This document shows positions 17,342 through 25,798 of a DNA stretch of 64,000 nucleotides, one piece after another (position 1 is the first letter of the stretch; every line of letters begins with the position of its first letter). The position numbers and the translations under genes were made by a program. The stretch is from the NCBI GenBank assembly GCA_029319145.1, contig CP119753.1:2232001-2296000 (forward strand), given 5' to 3'. The notes beneath the pieces are model-generated. The model was not told the DNA's origin and did no database searches. It saw nothing but the letters and a program-made list of their open reading frames with translations. The DNA is from Microbacter sp. GSS18 (GTDB lineage: Bacteria; Actinomycetota; Actinomycetes; Actinomycetales; Microbacteriaceae).

Positions 17342-20300
17342 GCCGGCACCTCCTCTGGTGCGAATGCGTCCAGATATCGATCCCAGGCGAGATGCGTGCC
17401 GCCGGGTTCGAGATAGACATCCCGGAACGTCGGGTCGCCGTTGGAGCCCGCGAACTGCCGCTCGGCCTCGATGCGGACCGTGGCCGAGAAGAACAGCACC
17501 TCGACCTTGACCGTGATGCTCGCGCGGCCGATGACCTTGCCGGTCTGCGGGTAGTAGTCCAGCGCCATCAGCATCTCGATCGACGCCGAGATGAGCCCCA
17601 GCACGTCGACCTCGCCGCGCAGGCGCACGAAGCCCGAGATGAGGCCGTTGTCGTCCTGCATCCGCATGTACACGCCGATGGCCGCCGAGATCGAGCCCGA
17701 CGCGACGCCGAAGTCGACGGACAAGTAGGCCCCCGCCTCGAGCGAGAGCTCGAGGATCTCGACGCGCTCGGGCGACAGGCGCAGCGCGAAGAACCCGCCG
17801 CCACCCAGGAAGCACACCGACAGCACGAACGGCTTCTCACGCGTGCAGAAGTTGAACCCGACGGTGACGATCTCGCCGAGGAACGGCACGTGCACGTCGG
17901 CACCGAGCGAGATGTTCGACAGCGAGAACACGCCGATCGCGAGGTTCGGCAGCGCCAGCGAGAACCCGGCCTTGACCCCCTCGGTAGACACCTCCATGAA
18001 CGGCGGATCGCTGAAGCCGTCCAGCGGGATGAGGTCCTTGATGTCGTTGATGAACGACAGGGCACCCTGGAACTCCAGGTCGCCCAGCACGACGTCGACC
18101 TCGGTCTTGCCGGTCGCGCTCGCCCGGAACGACATGTGCTCGAACGGCACCTTCAGCAGGCGCGCGCCCGGCAGCAGGTCGAGCGTGAAGCCGAGGAGCT
18201 CGGCGAGGACCTCGAACCGCGGCGTGCCGCCCCCGGCCGGGATCCTGCCCTCGATGGCGATGGTGAAATGCGGATGGTCATCGGCGAACGTGATGATCGG
18301 ACCGCCCTGCGGCCACGCCGCGAGCTCCGGCTCCCAGTCGTACCGGAACGTCATGTCCTTGCCTGCGACCGGGATCGCGTCGCGCAGCGCCTTCAGCACG
18401 TCGAGCATGGGCTCCGCGGCGAGCGCGGTGTCGATCGCCGCGATGAGGGTCTCGAGCCTGCTGCGCACGAACGGGGTCGCCGCCGGCAGAGCCTGGCGGA
18501 GCTTGTCGGCCGCGGCGCGCAGCTGTCCGAGCATCGTCACGAGGTGCACCGGGTCGAAGTCGCTCGTCAGCTGCGTGAGCTCGGCGTCGAGCTGGTCGAG
18601 CAGCACCTTGGCGTCCTGCGCCGGTCCCGCCCCGTTCGCAGCATCCGCCAGCTTCTGCACGCGGTCGCGCATCTCGGCGATGTCGGTGACGAGCTGCTGG
18701 AGTGCGTCGAGGGATTTCGTGATGACGCTCGGGGCGTTCTCGAACGCCGAGTCGGGGATGAGGTCGGCGATGCTCACGAGACCGAACAGACGCGGGAGCG
18801 CGCCCTTGAGGGCCTTGGCGGGATCGAACACGGCCGCCGTCGCCTGCGCGAGGTCGCCGACCGGACCCTGCTCGGTGCTGAGCGCCCGCAGCGGGAGGTT
18901 CGGCTGCAAGAATCCGCCGCCCCGATCGCTGCCGACCTCGCCGTTCAGTTCGGGCTGGGCCGGGAGGCCCGGGACCGGCGGCGTCTTGCCGAAGGCCAGG
19001 ACCGGCGTGTCGGCCAGGGCGTCGTCGTCTGCGGGACCGGGCTGGCCGAAGGCATGCAGCACATGCTTGCCATAGGAGGCGCCGTCGTTCACGATGTCGT
19101 TGGTCACGATCGCGCCCCACACCCCGACGGCCGGATCCTGCGTGCCGTCGCGGAAGTGGGCCTCGTACGTGATCGGCACGGCGCCGAGCCCGGTGAGGCG
19201 CTGCGCGGCCGGCAGCACGACGCGCGCCGAGCTCATGCGTGGGGTCGAGGTTCCCGCCGTCGCCTCGCCGCGCAGCAGGATGGCTTGGGTCTGCAGCTTC
19301 GCGTCGCCGCCGGCGGTGGGCGGGGCGAAGTCGACGTCCTGCCCGTCGAAGGGCAGGATCCGCTCGCTGGCCTTGTCGTAGATGCCGTCGAGAGACGTGA
19401 ACTGCCCGAACGACTCACGCACCCACATCAGCGGGGCGCGCGTCTTGCCGTGCGCGTGGATGCGGTCCGTGGTGTCCCACGAGAACACGAACGGCACACC
19501 GCCCAGCCGCGGCCAGAACCACGTGTCGATCGATTCGTCCGCGGGCCCGTTCTGCGGGTCGTCGAGGGTCGGTGTCACGATCGGCGCGAGGGCGACCGAC
19601 GTGAACGGCAGATCCGACAGGCCGTAGTCTCGGCGCACGTCGCCGAGGACGATGAACATGCGCTGGTACAGCGCCGCCGCCGGCTTCGTGAACGCGTTGG
19701 TGCCGGTGCCGCGGATCTTGCGCTCGGTGATCTTCACGAGCGTGGCGCGGTGCCCGAGTGGATACAGATACCCCGGGTACATCACGCGGACGAACTGGTC
19801 GCGCCCCTGCGGCGCGATGTGGTCCCACTTCAGGATCGACTGCAGGCGCTGATTCGCGGGCAGATGCGGGTGCGACAGGCCCGAGTATCCCAAGGTCTCC
19901 CACGTGCCGTGGAAGTCCAGCCACGCGCCGAGCGCCGAGAGGTGGAGCCGGTCCGCGCGCACCGGCCGCGGTTCGATCCTGTCGCCGCCGACCGACCACG
20001 TCTCGGCGGTCTGCCGCACGATCTGGTGGCGGTCGGCACGGGTGAGCGACCCCTTGAACGGCCGCTCGTTCGTCGACGACGGCGTGCTCAGCGGTCCCGG
20101 CGGCCGGTCGGCGTCCGATGCCTTCCACGCATTGCCGAGCCCGTCGCGATCGCGCGCCCACAGCGCCCGCACCACGCGCATATAGCCCGGATGCTCGTCG
20201 AGCGACCCGTCCCGGCGCCGGTACGACAGCCGCGTGTGCCACAGCTCGACGTGCTCGGAGTCGGCGGCGCTGCGGACAGGGCCGGCCGCATGCGCCCAGC

Positions 20301-21117
20301 CGGCGTGGGCGTTCGGCGAGATGATCAGCCGGTACGGCGCCTCGATCGCTGTCTCGTCGTCGGCGGGCGGAGCACTGAAGTCGTTCAGCCGGCGCAGGTC
20401 CGGCGGGCGGATGCGGCTGCCAGACAGGCCGAAGCCTCTCAGGTGCTCGAGCAGGCGCTCGTCGCGCTCCCGCGCCACGATGGGCTTGCGTGCGGCCTCG
20501 CGCCGGACCGCGGCGAGGATCTGATTGCGGATCGCGGGGGACGCGGCGTCCCGCGCGATGACGATCCGCTTCTCGGCCGCGTCGGGCTCGGCCAGGACGA
20601 TGCGGTTCGCGTGGATCAGCACCTTGAGGTCGACGCTCAGCAGGAACGCGATGCCGAGGTCGGCCGGATCGTCCTCGGGCTCGGGGGCGTCGGGTCGTGC
20701 ACGATCGGCGAGCGCGAGCGGGAACTTCTGGATCGCCGCGAGGATGCCCTCGGTGCTCAGCTGGGCGCCGTCGTTCTCGGGGATCTCGAACACGAGACGG
20801 CTCGCGCGCGCCGGTGCGAAGCCGACAGGAAGGTCGTGGGACGCGGTCGTCGCGGACGGCTTGAGCGTCTTCGTCGGGTCGTCCGGGTCGGGGATGACCG
20901 TTTTCGGCGGTCCGTCGTAGACGGCTTCCTCGTGCGCGTGCTGGAACGAGAAGTGCACGATCATGCGCGAATGGTCGGTGACCGCCATCGCCCACACGGG
21001 CTCGGTCGGCACGCCGCGCCGCCGTTCGCACCCGCGGAACTCGACACGGAACTGCAACAGGTCTGCCGGGCGCACGACGTCGAGGATGATCGGCGTCTGC
21101 GCATCGTCCGGGGGCAT
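17338..21117 (-). CDS. Giant 1259-residue protein of unknown function (giant protein A)
   Basis: ATG 21117 is backed by GAGGAGGGG; a longer open frame upstream has no such support and no family-like sequence. The N-terminal 690 residues look globular and include VWAMAVTDHSRMIVHFSF and GYMRVVRALWARDRDG. A helical, coiled-coil-like block lies at about 785-880 (SLDALQQLVTDIAEMRDRVQ, DQLDAELTQL). Residues 925-1259 form a long amphipathic beta domain with FVLSVCFLGGGGFFALRL, FGVASGSISAAIGVYMRM and VKVEVLFFSATVRIEAER. From memory this part resembles the DUF6603-type beta domain, which I could not verify. There is no signal peptide. It is coupled to giant protein B by ATGA and is probably its partner. 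Confidence 0.75.
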   Translation of the reverse strand: MPPDDAQTPIILDVVRPADLLQFRVEFRGCERRRGVPTEPVWAMAVTDHSRMIVHFSFQHAHEEAVYDGPPKTVIPDPDDPTKTLKPSATTASHDLPVGFAPARASRLVFEIPENDGAQLSTEGILAAIQKFPLALADRARPDAPEPEDDPADLGIAFLLSVDLKVLIHANRIVLAEPDAAEKRIVIARDAASPAIRNQILAAVRREAARKPIVARERDERLLEHLRGFGLSGSRIRPPDLRRLNDFSAPPADDETAIEAPYRLIISPNAHAGWAHAAGPVRSAADSEHVELWHTRLSYRRRDGSLDEHPGYMRVVRALWARDRDGLGNAWKASDADRPPGPLSTPSSTNERPFKGSLTRADRHQIVRQTAETWSVGGDRIEPRPVRADRLHLSALGAWLDFHGTWETLGYSGLSHPHLPANQRLQSILKWDHIAPQGRDQFVRVMYPGYLYPLGHRATLVKITERKIRGTGTNAFTKPAAALYQRMFIVLGDVRRDYGLSDLPFTSVALAPIVTPTLDDPQNGPADESIDTWFWPRLGGVPFVFSWDTTDRIHAHGKTRAPLMWVRESFGQFTSLDGIYDKASERILPFDGQDVDFAPPTAGGDAKLQTQAILLRGEATAGTSTPRMSSARVVLPAAQRLTGLGAVPITYEAHFRDGTQDPAVGVWGAIVTNDIVNDGASYGKHVLHAFGQPGPADDDALADTPVLAFGKTPPVPGLPAQPELNGEVGSDRGGGFLQPNLPLRALSTEQGPVGDLAQATAAVFDPAKALKGALPRLFGLVSIADLIPDSAFENAPSVITKSLDALQQLVTDIAEMRDRVQKLADAANGAGPAQDAKVLLDQLDAELTQLTSDFDPVHLVTMLGQLRAAADKLRQALPAATPFVRSRLETLIAAIDTALAAEPMLDVLKALRDAIPVAGKDMTFRYDWEPELAAWPQGGPIITFADDHPHFTIAIEGRIPAGGGTPRFEVLAELLGFTLDLLPGARLLKVPFEHMSFRASATGKTEVDVVLGDLEFQGALSFINDIKDLIPLDGFSDPPFMEVSTEGVKAGFSLALPNLAIGVFSLSNISLGADVHVPFLGEIVTVGFNFCTREKPFVLSVCFLGGGGFFALRLSPERVEILELSLEAGAYLSVDFGVASGSISAAIGVYMRMQDDNGLISGFVRLRGEVDVLGLISASIEMLMALDYYPQTGKVIGRASITVKVEVLFFSATVRIEAERQFAGSNGDPTFRDVYLEPGGTHLAWDRYLDAFAPEEVPA

Positions 21118-21540
21118 GGCCCCTCCTCGGTATTGCGCGGCCGAGGCGCTCCCAAGAGTGGATCGGCCCTTCATTGGTTCAGGGAACCGCGCCACCGCAC
21201 TGCCCGTCACGCGGTTCGCGCACCCGCGCGGGCGGCCCGCGTCGATGCGTGCGTCATACCTCGTCGGACCGTCCGATCCCCATCGCGTCCCCGCCGGCCG
21301 ATCGTCCTGGCCACAGGCTAGACCCGTCCTCGGGGACCGACAAGAGGGCGGCGGGGGCGCCCCGCTACAGGCACGTGATCGCCCAGCAGCACGGCCATAC
21401 CCGAGCAGGCAGACCGGCACGAGCGCAGCGGCGCGCTCGACGAACCCTGAACGCACGGTATCCGAGGGGGCCTTACGCGACCTCGTCCTCGTGAGTAGCG
21501 TGGGCCACGGGGACTGCGCATGTGAATTCCAGGTGATTCG
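21118..21540 (+). other. 423-base divergent intergenic region between giant genes and cassette
   Basis: No convincing gene is seen. A TAGCGT (21496-21501) with a weak TTACGC about 18 bases upstream could be the promoter of the rightward cassette; the ATG 21541 has AGG seven bases upstream. A 15-base G/C hairpin (GCGGGG-GCG-CCCCGC) lies near 21350. The region should hold promoters for both directions. Confidence 0.5.
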
Positions 21541-23112
21541 ATGCGAGGCAGGACGAGAGGGATCGCCGCGACGGCCGCGGCCCTGGTCGCGCTCGGCCTG
21601 TGCGCGGCGTCCGCGCCCGCGATCGGCGCCGAACCGGGCGGAGGCACTGCGGATGCCGCACCGAGCCGGGCGATCGGCGCGCAGCCGGCGACGAGTGCCG
21701 GCGGGGCGCTTCCGGCGCGGGTGATCGAGTCGAGCGGGCCGCTCACGCTGATCGACATCACGCCCGACCTCGCCTGCACGGTGCAGCACATCGATGACGC
21801 CCTGCCCGTGCTCTCCGAGAGGGCCGGATGCGGCACCCTCGCGGCCCGGGGCGAGCGCGTCTACGGGCCGAGGGGCATCCTCGAAGGTTCTCTCGGGCAG
21901 AACTACACCCCGTGGGATCCGCAGGGCGATCAGGGCTTCAGCGGCAGCGGCACCCCCGACGACCCCTACGCCATCACGAGTCAGACGGACGTCGGCTTCA
22001 TCCGCGTCACGCAGATCGACAGCTACGTCGTGGGTGAGGAGTCGTACACCACCGACATCATCGTCACCGGCCTCGAAGACGAGGAGTTCGGAGTCGAGAC
22101 CACCATCTACCACGCCGGGAACTGCCAGGTAGGGGGCTCGCTCGAAGGCCTGGGCTCGTACAGTCCGGACACGGGCGCCGTCAGCTGCCTCGCCGCGAAT
22201 GACGCGGGAACGATCGAAGCGGGCGGCCGCGTGCTTCAGTTCGTCCCCCTCACGCCCGGCAGCAATTACCTGTACGGCTCGGCGGACCGCGTCTGGGGCG
22301 CCATCTCGACGCGGCGCCCGCTGCCCGACTCCGTCCTCAGCGCCGACGCCGTGACCACCAACGCCATCGCCCTGAGCTGGACGTTCCTCGCCAGTCCCGA
22401 CCCGACGGTGCTGTCGCTGCGGACGGCCCTCGCCCGAACCGAGGCGCAGGAGCTGCCCACCCAGATCTTCCTGAGCACCGATGCAGCCACCGTCGGCGAC
22501 GACGTGCAGGTCACCGCGGTGATCGAGAACCCCAACGGGTTCCGGCAGGAGATCGACCCCCTCATCGTCACCCTGCCGCCCGGCGTGTCCTACGTCGAGG
22601 GAACGGCCTCGCCGATCGGGGAGCCCACGATCACCGGATCGAGGCTGGACTTCGGCACCGTGACGCTGGCGCCCGACACTCCCTTCGAGTTCGTGTTCGC
22701 CGTGAACGCCACGAGCGCCGGGCGCGGCGCGATCGAGCTGTCGGGCGTCACCAGCAGCGGTGCGCCCGTGCGCCCCGCCGTCGGGGGGATCACGGTGCGG
22801 GACGCGCCGCGACCGCCGATCGAGCCCACAGACCGAGGCGGAGGAGGCGAGATCGACCCGCGCCTGGTCGCCTGGGGCGCGGGCGGGGCGGTGCTGCTGA
22901 TCATCGTGGCCGTCGCGACGATCGCCGCGATCCGGGCCCCGCGCCGGCTGCAGAAGAAGCTCGTGCGCGAGCACGTCCGGCTCATGCCGCGACAGGCCAC
23001 CACCATCCACAACAGATCGACGCCCGACGTGCCCGCGCCGACACCGCCGTCGTTCCATCTCGCCGGCAAGCCCGGCGAATGGGAGCATCGCGTGATCGAG
23101 GAGGAGCCATGA
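21541..23112 (+). CDS. Exported single-pass membrane protein with Ig-like domain (cassette 1, gene a)
   Basis: A 523-residue protein. A Sec signal peptide spans about residues 1-30 (TRGIAATAAALVALGLCAAS, cleavage near AIGA). The exported part carries two acidic beta domains; residues 320-420 read like a DUF11/Ig-type repeat (FLSTDAATVGDDVQVTAVIE, NPNGFRQEIDPLIVTLPPG). A membrane segment at about 442-465 is followed by a basic cytosolic tail containing the motif LVREHVRLMPRQ, repeated almost exactly in the paralogue at 24311. Four Cys residues could form disulfides. The stop overlaps the start of the next gene in ATGA. It is probably a receptor or anchor whose tail binds the co-translated cytosolic partner; the partner role is an inference. 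Confidence 0.78.
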   Translation: MRGRTRGIAATAAALVALGLCAASAPAIGAEPGGGTADAAPSRAIGAQPATSAGGALPARVIESSGPLTLIDITPDLACTVQHIDDALPVLSERAGCGTLAARGERVYGPRGILEGSLGQNYTPWDPQGDQGFSGSGTPDDPYAITSQTDVGFIRVTQIDSYVVGEESYTTDIIVTGLEDEEFGVETTIYHAGNCQVGGSLEGLGSYSPDTGAVSCLAANDAGTIEAGGRVLQFVPLTPGSNYLYGSADRVWGAISTRRPLPDSVLSADAVTTNAIALSWTFLASPDPTVLSLRTALARTEAQELPTQIFLSTDAATVGDDVQVTAVIENPNGFRQEIDPLIVTLPPGVSYVEGTASPIGEPTITGSRLDFGTVTLAPDTPFEFVFAVNATSAGRGAIELSGVTSSGAPVRPAVGGITVRDAPRPPIEPTDRGGGGEIDPRLVAWGAGGAVLLIIVAVATIAAIRAPRRLQKKLVREHVRLMPRQATTIHNRSTPDVPAPTPPSFHLAGKPGEWEHRVIEEEP

Positions 23113-24062
23113 CCACCGCCACCGCGTCCACGACGGTGAAGGACGTCCTGCTGCCCGAGGACGAACCGCCCCCGAAGCTGCGGGAGCAGGCCGCGAAGGC
23201 CGCCGAGCACGGCGGCGTCGCCGACCAGATCGCGCGCCTCACCGCCATCGGGCTCGACATCGTCGGCGCCCGCATCGGGCACGTCGTGGGCGACCTGCTG
23301 GGCGCCGACCTGGGCGGAATCATCGGCTCGGCGCTGACGAAGAACCAGAAGATCGTCGCCGCGATCACCAAGACCCAGAACGACCCGAAGGCCGAAGAGG
23401 TCGTGACGCTCGCGGATCAGAAGCTCGAGTCGAGCTACAAGCCCTCGGTCGACGTGATCGTCGACGAGAAGAAGGTCACCAGCATCCCGTTCGAGGTGAG
23501 CCTCGAGACGAAGATCGAGGGCGGACTCATCGTCGTGAAGGGCGGTGAGATCGTCGCCGTGCGCACCGGCCGCGGAACCATCACCGGGACGCTGAAGTGC
23601 GAGGGGGTCGAGGTCGCCAAGAAGAAGGTCGACTACGACCTCGCGGGAATCCTGCGGATGCCGTCGGCGGACACCTCCGCGACGCGGGGTGCCGCAGGAC
23701 CGGTGGTGACCGGAGCTGCGGCGAGCGCCGCGCGAGCAGCCGGCGCGGCCGCACCGCTGCCGTCCGGGCAGCCGAGCGCACCGGCGCCCGCGCAAGCCCC
23801 GCGCCCGCAGGCATCCCAGCCGCACGCGCCGGCGCAGCCTGCCGGCGCCGCCCCCGCGCAGCCTGCCGGCGCCGCCCCCGCACCCTCACCCTCGATCCCG
23901 CCGCCACCGACCCCGCCGCCCGTCGGCTTCATCCAGGACGGCTGGCGGTTCACGGCATCCGGTCAGTGGGAGCGCGTCACGCACTACCTTCCGGGCGACA
24001 TCGTCAACGGGCACCGGCTCAACGCCGCGGGCAACGCGTGGGAGCCGCTGCCGCCGGGGTGA
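23109..24062 (+). CDS. Cytosolic partner protein with Pro/Ala linker (cassette 1, gene b)
   Basis: A 317-residue protein with no signal. Order of parts: a short N-terminal motif TVKDVLLPEDEPPP, a Gly-rich helical block GLDIVGARIGHVVGDLLGAD, a beta domain (VTLADQKLESSYKPSVDVIV to VDYDLAGILRMP), a Pro/Ala linker at about 200-262 with two exact 24-base repeats at 23832-23879, then a C-terminal module ending GHRLNAAGNAWEPLPPG. Each structured part is matched in the paralogue at 25795; only the linker differs. ATG 23109 overlaps the upstream stop, so it is made with the membrane protein. I recognise no enzyme motif; a structural or adaptor role is likely. Confidence 0.75.
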   Translation: MTTATASTTVKDVLLPEDEPPPKLREQAAKAAEHGGVADQIARLTAIGLDIVGARIGHVVGDLLGADLGGIIGSALTKNQKIVAAITKTQNDPKAEEVVTLADQKLESSYKPSVDVIVDEKKVTSIPFEVSLETKIEGGLIVVKGGEIVAVRTGRGTITGTLKCEGVEVAKKKVDYDLAGILRMPSADTSATRGAAGPVVTGAAASAARAAGAAAPLPSGQPSAPAPAQAPRPQASQPHAPAQPAGAAPAQPAGAAPAPSPSIPPPPTPPPVGFIQDGWRFTASGQWERVTHYLPGDIVNGHRLNAAGNAWEPLPPG

Positions 24063-24074
24063 GTCCGCCGCGGC

Positions 24075-24196
24075 TTCCGTCGCCGTGCGTTGCCGGGCCG
24101 GCATCCGTCGCCGGGCGTTGCCGGGCCGGCATCCGTCGCCGCCCGTTGCGGAGCTCGTTGCGTCGCCCGGCGTTGCCGAGCTCGCTGCGTCGACGG
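24075..24196 (+). repeat. 27-28 bp tandem repeat between the two cassettes
   Basis: Four full copies and one partial copy of a unit like ATCCGTCGCCGGGCGTTGCC plus GGGCCGGC start at 24075, 24103, 24131, 24158 and 24185. Copies 1 and 2 are nearly identical; copies 3-5 have diverged. The repeat lies immediately after a stop codon and holds no gene. Confidence 0.8.
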
Positions 24197-24310
24197 ACCT
24201 GGTGCCGCGGCGCGGGCAGGAGCATCATGGCCGTGAGAGCACCGCGGCTCACCCGATCCGCCGCCCGGCGACGGTGCTCGAGCAGCGTGCTGATCGTGTC
24301 TGGGGGCTCG

Positions 24311-25798
24311 ATGACGAAGCGAACGAGGCGCTCCACCGGCATCCGCTTCTCGCGCGCCTTCGCGGTCGGCGCCGCGGCCGCGTTCGCCGGGGCCGCACTG
24401 CTGACCCCGGTGGCGCAGGCAGTGACCGGCACCGAAGACCTGAGCGGTGCGGTGACACCCATCGAGCTCGCCCAGAAGCTGGCCGGCCCCGGCGTCACCG
24501 TGTCGAACGTCGAGTACACCGGCAGCGACGTCTCTGCGGGGACGTTCATCGAGACCGACCCGGCCGTCTTCGGGTTCGATGACGGCGTCGTGCTCTCGAC
24601 CGGAGCCGTGCGCGACCTCGGGGGCGCCAACGACCGGACGAACACGACGACGCAGCTGAACACACCCGGCGACGAGCAGCTCAGCGCCCTCGCCGGGTAC
24701 GACACGTTCGACGCGACGGTGCTCGCGTTCGACTTCGTCCCGGTCGCCGACACGGTCTACATCAGCTACGTCTTCGCGTCGGAGGAGTACAGCGAGTACG
24801 CGAACGGCACCTTCAACGACGTGTTCGCGTTCTTCGTCAACGGCGAGAACTGCGCCGTCACCGACACCGGCGACCCCGTGTCGATCAACACGATCAACGG
24901 CGGCAACCCCGACGACGGCAGTGCGCCGGTGCGACCCGACCTGTTCCGCGACAACACCGACGCCACCCTCGAGATCCAGCCCGACGGCCTCACCGTGGTG
25001 CTCGTATGCGAGGTCGGTGTGCAGCCGAATGAGCCCAACACCATGCGGCTCGCCATCGCCGACGGGAGCGACGACCAGTGGGACTCGTGGGTGCTGCTGG
25101 CCGCGCGCGGCATCACGACCGTCGCGCCGACCGTCCCGCTGCCCGCCACCCTCACCATCGGCGAGCCGGATGTCAGCGTCGGCGACCCGGTGACCGTCAC
25201 CGCCACCGTCGACAACCCCAACGAGGCCGAGGAGCAGGTGTCGCAGCTGCGCGTCGACCTGCCCGCGGGCATGGCGTACGTGCCCGGGTCGGCATCCGGC
25301 GTCGGGGAGCCGCAGGTGTCGGGACAGAGCCTGGAATTCGCGGATGCCGAAGCCATCGCCGCCGGCGACACGCTCACCTTCAGCTTCGCCGTGATCCCGT
25401 CGGCGCCCGGGTCGGCGACCATCGGAATCAGCGGAGAGACCGCGTCCGGGACCGTCATCGTCGCCGGAGCGGCGGACGTCAACGCGCGCGCCGTCATCGT
25501 GATCCCGCCGCCGCCTCCGCCTGCGCCGTCGTTCCCGTGGGTGCCGGTGCTCGCCGGCGGAGCCGCCGTCGTCCTCGCCGCCGCCGTTGCCACGACGGTC
25601 GCCGCGAACACGCCCCGCGCCCGGCAGACACGGCTGCTGCGCAAGCACGTGCGCCTCACGCCGCGGCAGGACACCGTCGGGAGCTCCGCGGCGACGCCCG
25701 CCTCGAAGACGCCGGCGACGCCCAAGGCCCCGACATTCCGCCTCGTCGCGAGACAGGGAACCGTCGACCACAGCATCCACCTGGAGGACCGATCATGA
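24311..25798 (+). CDS. Exported choice-of-anchor L type membrane protein (cassette 2, gene a)
   Basis: A 495-residue protein. A basic start (TKRTRRSTGIRFSR) leads into a signal sequence ending PVAQAVTG. The next 220 residues match the choice-of-anchor L domain: GVVLSTGAVRDLGGANDRTN, LAFDFVPVADTVYISYVFAS, EEYSEYANGTFNDVFAFFVN, and PVSINTINGG. An Ig/DUF11-like repeat follows, similar to cassette 1 gene a (VSVGDPVTVTATVDNPNEAE), then a poly-Pro stretch, a membrane segment at about 415-435 and a cytosolic tail with LLRKHVRLTPRQ. ATG 24311 has GGGGG five bases upstream. The stop overlaps the next ATG (25795). The adhesion-like ectodomain suggests a surface role. Confidence 0.82.
   Translation: MTKRTRRSTGIRFSRAFAVGAAAAFAGAALLTPVAQAVTGTEDLSGAVTPIELAQKLAGPGVTVSNVEYTGSDVSAGTFIETDPAVFGFDDGVVLSTGAVRDLGGANDRTNTTTQLNTPGDEQLSALAGYDTFDATVLAFDFVPVADTVYISYVFASEEYSEYANGTFNDVFAFFVNGENCAVTDTGDPVSINTINGGNPDDGSAPVRPDLFRDNTDATLEIQPDGLTVVLVCEVGVQPNEPNTMRLAIADGSDDQWDSWVLLAARGITTVAPTVPLPATLTIGEPDVSVGDPVTVTATVDNPNEAEEQVSQLRVDLPAGMAYVPGSASGVGEPQVSGQSLEFADAEAIAAGDTLTFSFAVIPSAPGSATIGISGETASGTVIVAGAADVNARAVIVIPPPPPPAPSFPWVPVLAGGAAVVLAAAVATTVAANTPRARQTRLLRKHVRLTPRQDTVGSSAATPASKTPATPKAPTFRLVARQGTVDHSIHLEDRS

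Noticed and set aside
12446..21117. Contractile injection system or Tc-toxin complex
   Set aside because: No sheath, tube, baseplate, AAA ATPase, Rhs repeats or toxin-complex motif is visible, only two large proteins of unknown family.
17392..21321. A 1309-codon open frame on the plus strand antisense to giant protein A
   Set aside because: Its composition is Arg/Leu/Val/Glu-rich without family features, typical of the antisense shadow of a high-GC gene. The minus-strand gene has a ribosome site and structured domains.
24063..24310. Coding extension of the cassette 2 membrane protein upstream of 24311
   Set aside because: The open frame continues upstream but reads through the 28-base repeats and would hide the signal peptide. 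The ATG 24311 has a GGGGG ribosome site.
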